From the IMG/VR virus record IMGVR_UViG_3300025809_000064, positions 1-33,373 of that record: 33,373 bases of DNA; one strand, written 5' to 3'. Numbering within the stretch: the first letter of the stretch is position 1; the number at the start of each line of letters is the position of its first letter. Shown one piece after another: positions 15,286 to 22,381 of this stretch. Origin of the DNA: a virus. Made by a program: the position numbers and the translations under genes. The notes below the pieces were generated by a model. It searched no databases, had not been told where the DNA came from, and saw only the letters and a list, made by a program, of their open reading frames with translations.

Positions 15286-16990
15286 CTTTAAACTCCCCTG
15301 CAAGGGGGCAGTTGAGTTTGTAGTGAATTCCTGCGGCTTCGACACAGCTAGTAGCGAGTCCTCCGAAAACCTTTGCTTTCTCTTCTCTGACCTCTGTCTG
15401 GATTTCATCGTGTATGTTTCCTATAAAGTTATAGTCTATACCCCATAGTATAGCATATTCGTTAAGTAAGCACAACGCTTTTTTCATTACGATAGCACCT
15501 GCTGATTGCAACAGCGTATTTAGAGCCGCGTGTTCTGACCGTACATAGACCCTTCTTCCATCCAAGCCATAAACATAACCTCTTCCTGCCGCCAAGCTAA
15601 CTCGTTCTCGTAACTTTCCAAGAGATGGCGTATTTCTAAGGAACTTTTCCTTAAGACGTTTACCATCCTGTCTAGTTCCTCCAACGATACTTCCGATCTT
15701 GGCATCTCCGGCCCCATAAAGGAAAGCGTATATGAAAGTCTTTGCTTGATCTCTAGTTTCAAGGCCGCTAGCCAACTGATTTGCCGTGTGAATATCTCCT
15801 GTGAGAATTTCATTTGTATAGCCCTCGTCGTTCATGTAATGTGCAAGCATCCGTAACTCAAGACCACTTGCGTCCATACCTACAAGTTTGTAACCTTCCG
15901 GTACTGTCCATACGTCCCTGCACTCCTTACCGTACGGTGAGTAAACCGCAGGTACTTGACCCATGTTGGGACTAGAATGTGTCATGCGGCCCGTCACTGC
16001 ACCGTTAGAATTAACGTACCCGTGTACTCTACCGTCCTCCTTAACAGCCTCTAGCCAACTCTGTACCTGAGCCACACGCTTCTGTATCATAAGATACTCA
16101 GCTATCAAAGCGGCCTGTGGTATGCCCTTCACTGTACCTAGCACTGCCTCATCAACGATGGCCTGTCCTGTCTCAGTGAATTGCTTAGGTTTCCATCCAT
16201 AATACTGCAGGTGTCTACCTATCTGCTGTCGTGACCCTAGATTAAACACAGGGAAATCTATGCGGCTAAAAGGTGCTACTGCTGTTTGCCATTGCTCACC
16301 AAGGAACTTAAGCCCAACAACAGAGAGCGTACCGTCCTTCTTAATCTTGGGTGTAATCTGTTTGACAAATGTCGGTAACGGTGTGAAAACCTGATGCACT
16401 TCGTCTTCAAGGTCATTCTTCTTCTCCTTTAGTGTAGCCAGTAAATGATAAGCTTTCTCTTGGTCTAAAAGCCAACCTGTTTTAATTTGCTTTGAAATAA
16501 CACCCTGTACTTGATGCTCAAGATCAACACTTTCAGGCTTAAAATCCTTAAGTTCAAGAAGTAATCTCTGGTACACCAACGTATTAACTTTAACATCCTG
16601 TATACAATACTCCAACATATCATACGAAAAAACATCCCAAACATTATGATCTCCTTTAGGGTAATTAAGTACAGTACCCCAGTTATCTAAGGAATGACCA
16701 CCCTCTCTTGATGGATTAGCTAGTCGGGACATTACCAGTGTGTCAGTTATTTTACACTTGCTAAAGTCTGCCGCTAGCAGTTTCTCCAGTACAGGTATGT
16801 CATACCCTATAAGGTTGTGACCAATTAGTTCGCACTCGTCCTGTAGTTGTAACCAAGTTATAAATTCAGGTAATCTATCTCCTGACCAAGTAAGGGAATC
16901 ATCGTGTCCTCCTAGCTGTCGCACAACAATACACCACACGGTATCAGGGTCAAGCCCATTGGCTTCAATGTCAAGTACAAACTGTTTCAT
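15257..16990 (-). CDS. DNA polymerase, family A, T7-like, with proofreading exonuclease
   Basis: 577 residues. The 3'-5' exonuclease has Asp7-x-Glu9 (VLDIEANGL), Asp64 (LIGYDIPVL) and Asp132 (YCIQDVKV). Polymerase motif A is Asp373 (GMDASGLELR), motif B is RDQAKTFIYAFLYG with Lys417 and Tyr421, and motif C is HDE at 527-529. The protein ends GNSWADTH, aligning with the T7 ending. Tyr421 aligns with T7 Tyr526 (E. coli position 762), a state associated with fast polymerases of lytic phages. It is about 127 residues shorter than T7 polymerase; the spacing between exonuclease and motif A leaves little room for the thioredoxin-binding loop. Its ATG overlaps the primase stop (TAATG). Confidence 0.97.
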   Translation of the reverse strand: MKQFVLDIEANGLDPDTVWCIVVRQLGGHDDSLTWSGDRLPEFITWLQLQDECELIGHNLIGYDIPVLEKLLAADFSKCKITDTLVMSRLANPSREGGHSLDNWGTVLNYPKGDHNVWDVFSYDMLEYCIQDVKVNTLVYQRLLLELKDFKPESVDLEHQVQGVISKQIKTGWLLDQEKAYHLLATLKEKKNDLEDEVHQVFTPLPTFVKQITPKIKKDGTLSVVGLKFLGEQWQTAVAPFSRIDFPVFNLGSRQQIGRHLQYYGWKPKQFTETGQAIVDEAVLGTVKGIPQAALIAEYLMIQKRVAQVQSWLEAVKEDGRVHGYVNSNGAVTGRMTHSSPNMGQVPAVYSPYGKECRDVWTVPEGYKLVGMDASGLELRMLAHYMNDEGYTNEILTGDIHTANQLASGLETRDQAKTFIYAFLYGAGDAKIGSIVGGTRQDGKRLKEKFLRNTPSLGKLRERVSLAAGRGYVYGLDGRRVYVRSEHAALNTLLQSAGAIVMKKALCLLNEYAILWGIDYNFIGNIHDEIQTEVREEKAKVFGGLATSCVEAAGIHYKLNCPLAGEFKVGNSWADTH

Positions 16991-18606
16991 TAAAACTCCG
17001 ATTCATCGCCCATTGGACAGCTTGTCTCCACCATCCTTCCTGAGTCCTTGTCATAATAAAGGTAGCAAGCAGGGCCAGTGAGTCCAACAAATCTGTTCTT
17101 GAGTACACGAACTGTTGTAGTGTTCCGTGTCTCAGGGTCAGCGTGTTGTTGATCTCGTTCAAGTCCAATAACAATGTCGCTAAGTTGCGCGATTGCCGCT
17201 GAACCTCTGAGTTCTCCCAAGCTTATCCTACCACCATCTTCATGTGCCTTTGATCCGCTAGGTCTACGCAGGTGTGATACTAGGAATAGCCCTACACCTG
17301 TCTCCTGTACTAGCTTTCTAAGGTTAGTCATAATACTATCAATAGCCTTACGCTCGTCACCGTTGTCCTGATCACTGACCACGATACTCAGGTGGTCAAG
17401 GATGATCCACTTGCAGTCCAAGCCCTTAGCCATGTAACGTATGCGGCCTAACAGATTGTCCTCGCTAGTCGAACCCCAGTGATCAAACAGAAAGATACGT
17501 CCTGTACCTAGCGTCCTGTCCCAGTAGCCTTTCTTCTCTTCCTTGCTGATAGTCTTGTCTAGGTGTAACTGCTTGTTGGCCTCTATGGACATGATGCCCA
17601 ACGCTGTCTTGGGGATGTCCTCCTCCAAGGCTAGGATACCAATGTTGTCCTCAGTAGCGCCTAGCAGGTAATGCTCAAGTTCTCTGACAATCTGAGACTT
17701 ACCCATGCCTGAGCCTGACGTAATGGTGACTAGTTCCTTCCTGCGGAAACCGTGGGTCATCTCATTGAGACAATTCCAAGGATACAGGATAGACTTAACA
17801 TCGGCCTGTTCCATGATCATGTCCCAAGTGTCACTGCCTGACACAATACCGTCGGGTTGATATGTCTTAGCGTTCCACCACTCCTTAACAAAACCAGTGA
17901 CCTTGTTAGCCTTGAGCATCTCCCCTGCATCCTTCATAGGCAAGGTGACATTCTTGGCCTTGTTGGGGGTGAATAAATCAAGTACAGCTTTGGATGCCTC
18001 CTGTCCTGCCTTGTCATTGTCAAAACAAATGACTACGTTCTCAAAGGATTCTAACCACTCAAGGTTTTCTTTAATGTCCTTTGATGCTCCGCTTGCGCCA
18101 CTTCTAATGGAGACAACGGGCCATTTCCCGTCGAACATTTCGTGAACGGCAAGTGCGTCTGCCTCGCCCTCTGTGATCGTAATGTACTTACCGCCACCCT
18201 TGAAAGCTTGTTGACCGAACAACCCAACATTGCCGAACTCCCCTGTTGCATAAAAACTCTTGTTGTCCACAATGCGAACCTTAGTGCCCGTAGGTGTACC
18301 TGAGTCCTTATCGTGGTATGGATAATGATGCTTGACAATTTGCCCCTGAGCATTGTACTCAACCGTTACGCCATACTTTTGTGCTATGGCTTGGCTGATA
18401 CGCCTGTCAGGGATTGCCGCTACTACTCCTGTCATCTCTAATCGCCTCGTTATACTTGGTGTTACGTTTACAACCTGACCCGTACCTCTCTCGTAGTGGT
18501 CACAACCGCCTGTAAAACAAACGGCGTGACCATCGGAGTACCTTGCTAGGTTGTTCTTAGAGCCACACGAAGGGCATGGCTCATGTTTAACAAAGGTAGA
18601 CGACAC
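16990..18606 (-). CDS. Primase-helicase (T7 gp4-like), GTG start
   Basis: 538 residues from a GTG with GGGGAG 8 bases upstream. The zinc-binding site is Cys11, 14, 30, 35; the TOPRIM core is TEGEADA with Glu146 and FDNDKAG with Asp196/198; the RecA-like helicase has Walker A at 297-304 (SGSGMGKS), LEEDIP, the Walker B-like WIILDHLSIVV, SHLRRPSG and the arginine-bearing LKNRFVGLTG. It both makes primers and unwinds DNA ahead of the polymerase. The acidic ending GDESEF with terminal Phe resembles the T7 gp4 tail that docks on the polymerase. It lies in the coupled order SSB, primase-helicase, polymerase. Confidence 0.97.
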   Translation of the reverse strand: MSSTFVKHEPCPSCGSKNNLARYSDGHAVCFTGGCDHYERGTGQVVNVTPSITRRLEMTGVVAAIPDRRISQAIAQKYGVTVEYNAQGQIVKHHYPYHDKDSGTPTGTKVRIVDNKSFYATGEFGNVGLFGQQAFKGGGKYITITEGEADALAVHEMFDGKWPVVSIRSGASGASKDIKENLEWLESFENVVICFDNDKAGQEASKAVLDLFTPNKAKNVTLPMKDAGEMLKANKVTGFVKEWWNAKTYQPDGIVSGSDTWDMIMEQADVKSILYPWNCLNEMTHGFRRKELVTITSGSGMGKSQIVRELEHYLLGATEDNIGILALEEDIPKTALGIMSIEANKQLHLDKTISKEEKKGYWDRTLGTGRIFLFDHWGSTSEDNLLGRIRYMAKGLDCKWIILDHLSIVVSDQDNGDERKAIDSIMTNLRKLVQETGVGLFLVSHLRRPSGSKAHEDGGRISLGELRGSAAIAQLSDIVIGLERDQQHADPETRNTTTVRVLKNRFVGLTGPACYLYYDKDSGRMVETSCPMGDESEF

Positions 18607-18608
18607 TA

Positions 18609-18974
18609 CTAAAACTCCCCTCCACTAGTATCTTCCGCTACCTCTAAGACCTTGATCTTATTAAGGTAGGTTGAGACACCATGTACAGGATGTTCCTGAC
18701 CCTCAGCATACAACACTCGCACCTTAGACCCTCGACCTATGCGACCTTTAAAGGGTGAACCCTCAGCGTCCAAGACAGGCACATCGTACTTAGTGCTGAA
18801 CTTGCGCTGTTTGACACCTTCATACTCTCGCATCTTAACACCCTTAGCTGACAGGTCTCCTGCTGTCTCATCATCTAGTGACAACACAACAGAGAATTTA
18901 CCTGTTGATTGACCTTGATACATTTCATGCTCATCAAGATTTTCAAACGCTAACAAACCTTCTAATACTGCCAT
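18609..18974 (-). CDS. Single-stranded DNA-binding protein (T7 gp2.5-like role)
   Basis: 121 residues: beta-rich with SVVLSLDDETAGDLSAKGVK, SKVRVLYAEGQEHPVHGV and STYLNKIKVLEVAED, which fits an OB-fold SSB of marine podoviruses. The end EDTSGGEF is acidic with a terminal Phe, as in T7 gp2.5 and in the primase-helicase next door, which suggests that both compete for the same polymerase patch. It is shorter than T7 gp2.5 (232 residues). It is the first gene after an internal promoter, with AGAGGAAG before the ATG. Confidence 0.82.
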   Translation of the reverse strand: MAVLEGLLAFENLDEHEMYQGQSTGKFSVVLSLDDETAGDLSAKGVKMREYEGVKQRKFSTKYDVPVLDAEGSPFKGRIGRGSKVRVLYAEGQEHPVHGVSTYLNKIKVLEVAEDTSGGEF

Positions 18975-19085
18975 AGTTACTTCCTCTTTTTTCTAGCTTA
19001 GTGAATGACCCTTATGTATAACTTAAGGATCGTTTGGTTAATACTATAATTATATATTAAATATTTTCCTTTAATACATAAGTAT

Positions 19086-19115
19086 AGTATACCATGAATT
19101 AGGGCATAACCTCAA
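19086..19115 (-). promoter_or_regulatory. Sigma-70-type promoter for the SSB-to-RNR operon
   Basis: Read on the minus strand: TTGAGG (19115-19110), an 18-base spacer, then TATACT (19091-19086). It lies in the only gap (178 bases) of the replication block, about 110 bases upstream of the SSB start, in an AT-rich leader that also holds an ATCCTTAAGT motif (19021-19030) shared with the terminase leader. Confidence 0.65.
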
Positions 19116-19152
19116 TCATTCAAAGTTATACCCATTATTCATTAAATAAATA

Positions 19153-19428
19153 CTACTCTCCTGTTATGTAAAAACTAAAATCACAATCTTCACCAAAGGA
19201 AATATACTTTTGTTCAGTCTTCACAACTTCACTAAGCACATATCCGTAGTCTGGATGCTTCATTACCTTACCATTTTTGTGCTTCTTTGGGGCATAAATA
19301 CGCTTAAGATGTGATATTGTTGGATACTCTTCTAGCTGATTATAACAATCTAGATCAAAACCATATTTCTTTTTGACGTATTCCTCTATCGCCTCTAATA
19401 CTTCATATTGACATAATTTAATTTCCAT
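19153..19428 (-). CDS. Hypothetical early protein
   Basis: 91 residues, basic middle (APKKHKNGKVMKHPDYGY) between two more acidic ends (MEIKLCQYEVLEAIEEYVKK; ISFGEDCDFSFYITGE). No family recognised. It has a good ribosome site (AGGAG before the ATG) and overlaps the stop of the preceding gene (TAATG). It is the last of the small early genes before the SSB promoter. Confidence 0.65.
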   Translation of the reverse strand: MEIKLCQYEVLEAIEEYVKKKYGFDLDCYNQLEEYPTISHLKRIYAPKKHKNGKVMKHPDYGYVLSEVVKTEQKYISFGEDCDFSFYITGE

Positions 19429-19631
19429 TACTGCTCCTCCATGTCCGCTAGGAATTCAAAGGGATTAACAAGGTCATCAAGAATCGTATGCATAGGGCTA
19501 TCTGTCATCGTTGCCTCATTGGATGCTGACAGGCAATTACTGCACAACTCTGAGTAGTCACCTGTGGCTCTGTCAATCTTCCTCATCTCGAAATCATTCA
19601 TTATAACGTCACACGCTTTGCATCTACTCAT
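19428..19631 (-). CDS. Small zinc-ribbon-like early protein
   Basis: 67 residues with two CxxC pairs: MSRCKACDVI and SELCSNCLSA, about 23 residues apart, a treble-clef or zinc-ribbon pattern. The rest is acidic (DDLVNPFEFLADMEEQ). Small zinc proteins like this in early phage operons often bind host proteins or nucleic acid, but the target cannot be read. Overlaps both neighbours. Confidence 0.7.
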   Translation of the reverse strand: MSRCKACDVIMNDFEMRKIDRATGDYSELCSNCLSASNEATMTDSPMHTILDDLVNPFEFLADMEEQ

Positions 19632-19845
19632 GGCTAAAAGCCCTCTTGTGTTGGTCTAAAAACTCTTTAGCTGTCAGGGTGTTATAGTAAGCCCTAACGC
19701 TATCCTCTGCGCGTTGGTGCGCCTCCTGTAATGTCATGGCTAACATCTCATACTCAACCATCTCATCAATCAATCGGGTAATAGGTCTGATGTCGTTATC
19801 GTCGCCTCCCTCGTACCCTATCAAGCGTTCCTTGATTCTACTCAT
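19624..19845 (-). CDS. Small helical early protein
   Basis: The start is the ATG at 19845, with GGAGG 9 bases upstream; the frame stays open further upstream but only inside the preceding gene. 73 residues: MSRIKERLIGYEGGDDNDIR, then a long helix (MVEYEMLAMTLQEAHQRAED) and ending KRAFSHE. No family recognised. Coupled to both neighbours by overlaps. Confidence 0.66.
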   Translation of the reverse strand: MSRIKERLIGYEGGDDNDIRPITRLIDEMVEYEMLAMTLQEAHQRAEDSVRAYYNTLTAKEFLDQHKRAFSHE

Positions 19846-20056
19846 TGTCAAGTTCCTCCGTCTTATAGACATAACCAAAGGATATTACCAGTAGCGGTAA
19901 CAGTATTATTGTACCACTAAAGGGCATAGCCTGTAAACTGAAAGGATCATTTTCGTTTACCGTCCATACTGCCCTAGAATCCACGAACTCTATATCAATA
20001 CCAGTACCGTTGCGTGGTTCTATTGACAGCGTATTTTTACCAATTCGCCAGTTCAT
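19838..20056 (-). CDS. Small membrane protein, beta-rich N-terminus
   Basis: 72 residues. The first about 45 are polar and strand-like (RIGKNTLSIEPRNGTGIDIE; SRAVWTVNENDPFSLQAM), followed by one hydrophobic helix (GTIILLPLLVISFGYVY) and a short acidic tail (KTEELDNE). It is a C-terminally anchored membrane protein. No family recognised. Its ATG overlaps the previous stop (ATGA). Confidence 0.66.
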   Translation of the reverse strand: MNWRIGKNTLSIEPRNGTGIDIEFVDSRAVWTVNENDPFSLQAMPFSGTIILLPLLVISFGYVYKTEELDNE

Positions 20057-20424
20057 AACTTCACCTCTGTTAGCGTATATTCTTTACCTTCAATGGTTAT
20101 AGTCTTAACTTCGCAAGGTCTTTCGCCAATGGTTACTCCATTAATAGAGTCCTCACGATAAACTTCTTTTCCAGTCTGGTCGTACTCGCTTTTAATCCAA
20201 GAACCATTAAAGTAACTGCCGCTACTGCTCTTAGAACTCTCAAGGAAAGTTATATTTCCTTTGGAGTCATGCTCCCACCTTAACCAACAACCCTTGGATG
20301 CTTCAAAGTAAACTCTGTTACCCTCTTTGTTGTAAAGAACAAAATCGCCTTCAACAACACCAAATCTTTTTTCGTATGCTTTTCTTAATTTTGTTTTATC
20401 GGAACCCTTAAACAACGCCTTCAT
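20053..20424 (-). CDS. Early protein with YD-type short repeats
   Basis: 123 residues. The middle contains degenerate repeats of the type N-x-x-G-N-x-(V/I)-(Y/T)-F-x-x-S-x-G-x-W-x-(R/K)-x-E-(H/Y)-D-x-x-G: NKEGNRVYFEASKGCWLRWE, EHDSKGNITFLESSKSS, NGSWIKSEYDQTGKEVYRED. Phage proteins with longer arrays of such YD/RHS-like repeats exist and usually lack a known function. The end is a separate beta piece (VKTITIEGKEYTLTEVKL). Coupled to both neighbours by ATGA overlaps. Confidence 0.68.
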   Translation of the reverse strand: MKALFKGSDKTKLRKAYEKRFGVVEGDFVLYNKEGNRVYFEASKGCWLRWEHDSKGNITFLESSKSSSGSYFNGSWIKSEYDQTGKEVYREDSINGVTIGERPCEVKTITIEGKEYTLTEVKL

Positions 20425-20612
20425 AACTCCTCCTCTTTTCTTTCGTCTTCATATTCTTGAAAAATCACCATCATTTTCTCTAAGTACTTATCGTCAGTCA
20501 AAGCCTCTACAATATGTTTAATCCAAGCATCGTGAGTCATAGTGCAATTATCTACATCATAATCAAAGTAAGTCTCAAACATTTCAAACAGTGCTTGCTG
20601 TTGTATTGTCAT
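20421..20612 (-). CDS. Hypothetical acidic early protein
   Basis: 63 residues, acidic and helical (ALFEMFETYFDYDVDNCTM; IVEALTDDKYLEKMMVIFQE; YEDERKEEEL). No family recognised. ATGA overlaps at both ends place it in the coupled chain of early genes. Confidence 0.62.
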   Translation of the reverse strand: MTIQQQALFEMFETYFDYDVDNCTMTHDAWIKHIVEALTDDKYLEKMMVIFQEYEDERKEEEL

Positions 20613-20860
20613 AACACCACCCCATAAACATTAGCCATAAACTCAACTGCTTTATCTCGCATAACCTGCTTTGAATGCTCTGTGAAAGGTCTGCAAGCAT
20701 AGACACTCTCTAAGCCCTCCATGTGTACATTGGCTAGGTGTTCACGCCTAACCTTATCATATAGCAAGCCTTGAGCATAGGTTCTCTCATCCCCTAAGCG
20801 AGCGAGGGCGTCAAACTGTGCCTGCACTATCTCTTTTTGTGTCAATCCTTCAATCTTCAT
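20609..20860 (-). CDS. Hypothetical helical early protein
   Basis: 83 residues: GLTQKEIVQAQFDALARLGD, YAQGLLYDKVRREHLANVHM, SKQVMRDKAVEFMANVYGVV. All-helical by appearance. GGAG lies 8 bases before the ATG. No family recognised. It opens a run of four genes joined by overlaps. Confidence 0.64.
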   Translation of the reverse strand: MKIEGLTQKEIVQAQFDALARLGDERTYAQGLLYDKVRREHLANVHMEGLESVYACRPFTEHSKQVMRDKAVEFMANVYGVVL

Positions 20861-20861
20861 T

Positions 20862-20966
20862 TTATAGACTCCAATAGTCAGTAGTTCCTAAAATTACATA
20901 GCAGATACCTAACCCTGCTACACCTAACCAACATAACAACTCATCATTATCATCATGATTCATCAT
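20862..20966 (-). CDS. 34-residue single-pass membrane peptide
   Basis: It starts at an ATG within the end of the next upstream peptide gene, with AAGGA upstream. Acidic start (MMNHDDNDELL), then one hydrophobic helix (CWLGVAGLGICYVILGTT) and a short end (DYWSL). It fits exactly between two genes and the ribosome site of the next gene lies inside it. Function unknown. Confidence 0.48.
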   Translation of the reverse strand: MMNHDDNDELLCWLGVAGLGICYVILGTTDYWSL

Positions 20967-21075
20967 GAAATTCCTTATTTTTTGTATCTTTCTCAACATC
21001 AATAATTAATTCACTGATATATAGAGCATACAGTAGAATTAAACCCAATACAACGCCTATTACATATGCAAACAT
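20953..21075 (-). CDS. 40-residue single-pass membrane peptide
   Basis: MFAYVIGVVLGLILLYALYI is one N-terminal hydrophobic helix, followed by an acidic tail (SELIIDVEKDTKNKEFHDES). GAGG lies 9 bases before the ATG. Its end overlaps the next membrane peptide by 14 bases, so the two may act as a pair. Function unknown. Confidence 0.5.
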   Translation of the reverse strand: MFAYVIGVVLGLILLYALYISELIIDVEKDTKNKEFHDES

Positions 21076-21141
21076 ACCTTAAAACCTCATATAATCCATT
21101 CTAAGCCTATTTCATGGGTTAGGCCATGCTACCCTACTAAT

Positions 21142-21188
21142 AAACACTAGAAAGCCTAAGGATGTAAACTATAGGCTTTGTGGTGTTT
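21142..21188. terminator. Two-part hairpin, possible weak terminator or processing site
   Basis: Outer arms AAACAC (21142-21147) and GTGTTT (21183-21188); inner arms AAAGCCTA (21151-21158) and TAGGCTTT (21172-21179); loop of 13 bases. It lies directly after the stop side of the 77-residue gene in a 116-base gap. No long T run follows on the minus strand, so it may attenuate or stabilise mRNA rather than stop transcription. Confidence 0.5.
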
Positions 21189-21191
21189 ACT

Positions 21192-21425
21192 CTATTCGCA
21201 TCCGTCTGAATTATTCACGGTAAGATACGAACTCATAGTTCCACTTGCCCAAACATCATCAATTGTTGTGATCAGATTATTGGCAACGTAAAATTTTAGT
21301 CGCCGATCTACAGGAACATCTAAATCAAGACTTAGTTGTTGTGTAAGCGGAAATTGTAAGCCATGCTCAACCGCTAGGGCAATCATTGCCGCAAATTCTT
21401 TTAAACAGTATGTTTTAAATTCCAT
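21192..21425 (-). CDS. Hypothetical early protein
   Basis: The start is the ATG at 21425, because GGAGG lies 8 bases upstream; an ATG 15 bases earlier lacks such a site. 77 residues: MEFKTYCLKEFAAMIALAVE, a strand region with DVPVDRRLKFYVANNL, ending NNSDGCE. No family recognised. It follows the 277-residue gene directly. Confidence 0.62.
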   Translation of the reverse strand: MEFKTYCLKEFAAMIALAVEHGLQFPLTQQLSLDLDVPVDRRLKFYVANNLITTIDDVWASGTMSSYLTVNNSDGCE

Positions 21426-21429
21426 TGTA

Positions 21430-22263
21430 TTAGCCTCCAATAGCTATTATATCATTGAATTCTAGCACGTTTGCACTAGTCACAAAGAATGAATTAGATT
21501 TAAGATTATCTTTTGCGCGTTCCTTTTTGTTGCTACCTTTACGCGTCAATGTGCCAACTACATTAGAATCTAAATGGCGTAGGTCTGTGGTATCAAAAGA
21601 CTTTAAACTGTGGTTGATCTGTAAGCCATCATCCGCTAGACCTTTAGTATTGTACGCCATAGCTATTCGATGCTTTGCGGCCACAGCTTTACGCAATGCC
21701 GATTTACTCTGTACGCTGTACATACTACCTGAAAATGTCAGATCATAATTAGTCAGTGAATTCTTGCGAACTCTACTCAATATTTTTGTATAATCATAAA
21801 ACATAGAGTCGGGACGTTGAGCCATGATAGCAGTAAAATCTAGGTCACTAGTACCGTTTAATCTGAATAATGGAGGGATGCCAGTTTTTAATGCTTTGCG
21901 TTCCGCTTTATCTATCTCTGACAATAAAGCACTCTCAAATAGTTTGGGACGTAATAACATTAATATGGTGCGTTTAGTTGCCGCATTCTGACCAACACTC
22001 ATACCCAATTGACCGCTAGATATTAGGCATGGCTCTTTACATCCGGCCAATACAGCAAAGCTACAAAGTGTTTCTGTGGCTACTTTATCAGCCGGTTGAA
22101 GATACATTACATAGGTATCGTATTTATCCGCGCCTTTCTCAACCTTTAGACTGCTACCGAAAAACCGCATAGGTTTATTCAAGTAGTCTAGGTTATCAAT
22201 AGCCCATTGTTTAGCTGTTGAATTGATCAACGTAGTGCTTTCTATCTCTGCTAATGTAATCAT
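21430..22263 (-). CDS. Conserved phage protein of the RLNGTSD family, function unknown
   Basis: 277 residues. Motifs in order: CSFAVLAGCKEPC (about 87-99), GQLGMSVGQNAATKRTILML, LLSEIDKAERKALKTGIPP, FRLNGTSDLDF, FYDYTKILSRV, NYDLTFS, then a C-terminal SNVVGTLTRKG. I recognise this order as a widespread family in phages and plasmids, usually labelled only as a DUF or gp88-like. The three Cys and RLNGTSD suggest a metal or cluster site, but no activity is established that I know of. Compared with typical members, one expected Cys/Gly (CL..AGRG) is replaced by CLISSGQLG. It has a long inverted repeat 22 bases before its ATG. Confidence 0.75.
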   Translation of the reverse strand: MITLAEIESTTLINSTAKQWAIDNLDYLNKPMRFFGSSLKVEKGADKYDTYVMYLQPADKVATETLCSFAVLAGCKEPCLISSGQLGMSVGQNAATKRTILMLLRPKLFESALLSEIDKAERKALKTGIPPLFRLNGTSDLDFTAIMAQRPDSMFYDYTKILSRVRKNSLTNYDLTFSGSMYSVQSKSALRKAVAAKHRIAMAYNTKGLADDGLQINHSLKSFDTTDLRHLDSNVVGTLTRKGSNKKERAKDNLKSNSFFVTSANVLEFNDIIAIGG

Positions 22264-22284
22264 ATCTATATACCTATTGGTTTA

Positions 22285-22337
22285 AATTGACTTGCTAATG
22301 ACTGCCAGTGTATCCGACAGTCATAGGTAAATCAATT
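22285..22337. repeat. 20-bp imperfect inverted repeat in the leader of the RLNGTSD gene
   Basis: Left arm 22285-22304 and right arm 22318-22337 match at 16 of 20 positions; the four exceptions are two G-U-compatible pairs and two mismatches. The loop is 13 bases. It begins 22 bases upstream of the ATG at 22263 and overlaps a weak promoter-like pair (TTGAGA 22365-22360, CATAAT 22340-22335, 19-base gap, minus strand). It could be an operator or an mRNA hairpin. No T run, so not a standard terminator. Confidence 0.6.
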
Positions 22338-22381
22338 ATGTAAAGTAGTTATCATTCAATCTCAACATATATGAACCGTTA

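Noticed and set aside
15520-15813. 97-codon minus-strand frame inside the polymerase gene
   Set aside because: It overlaps motif A-to-B coding sequence in another frame and lacks supporting signals.
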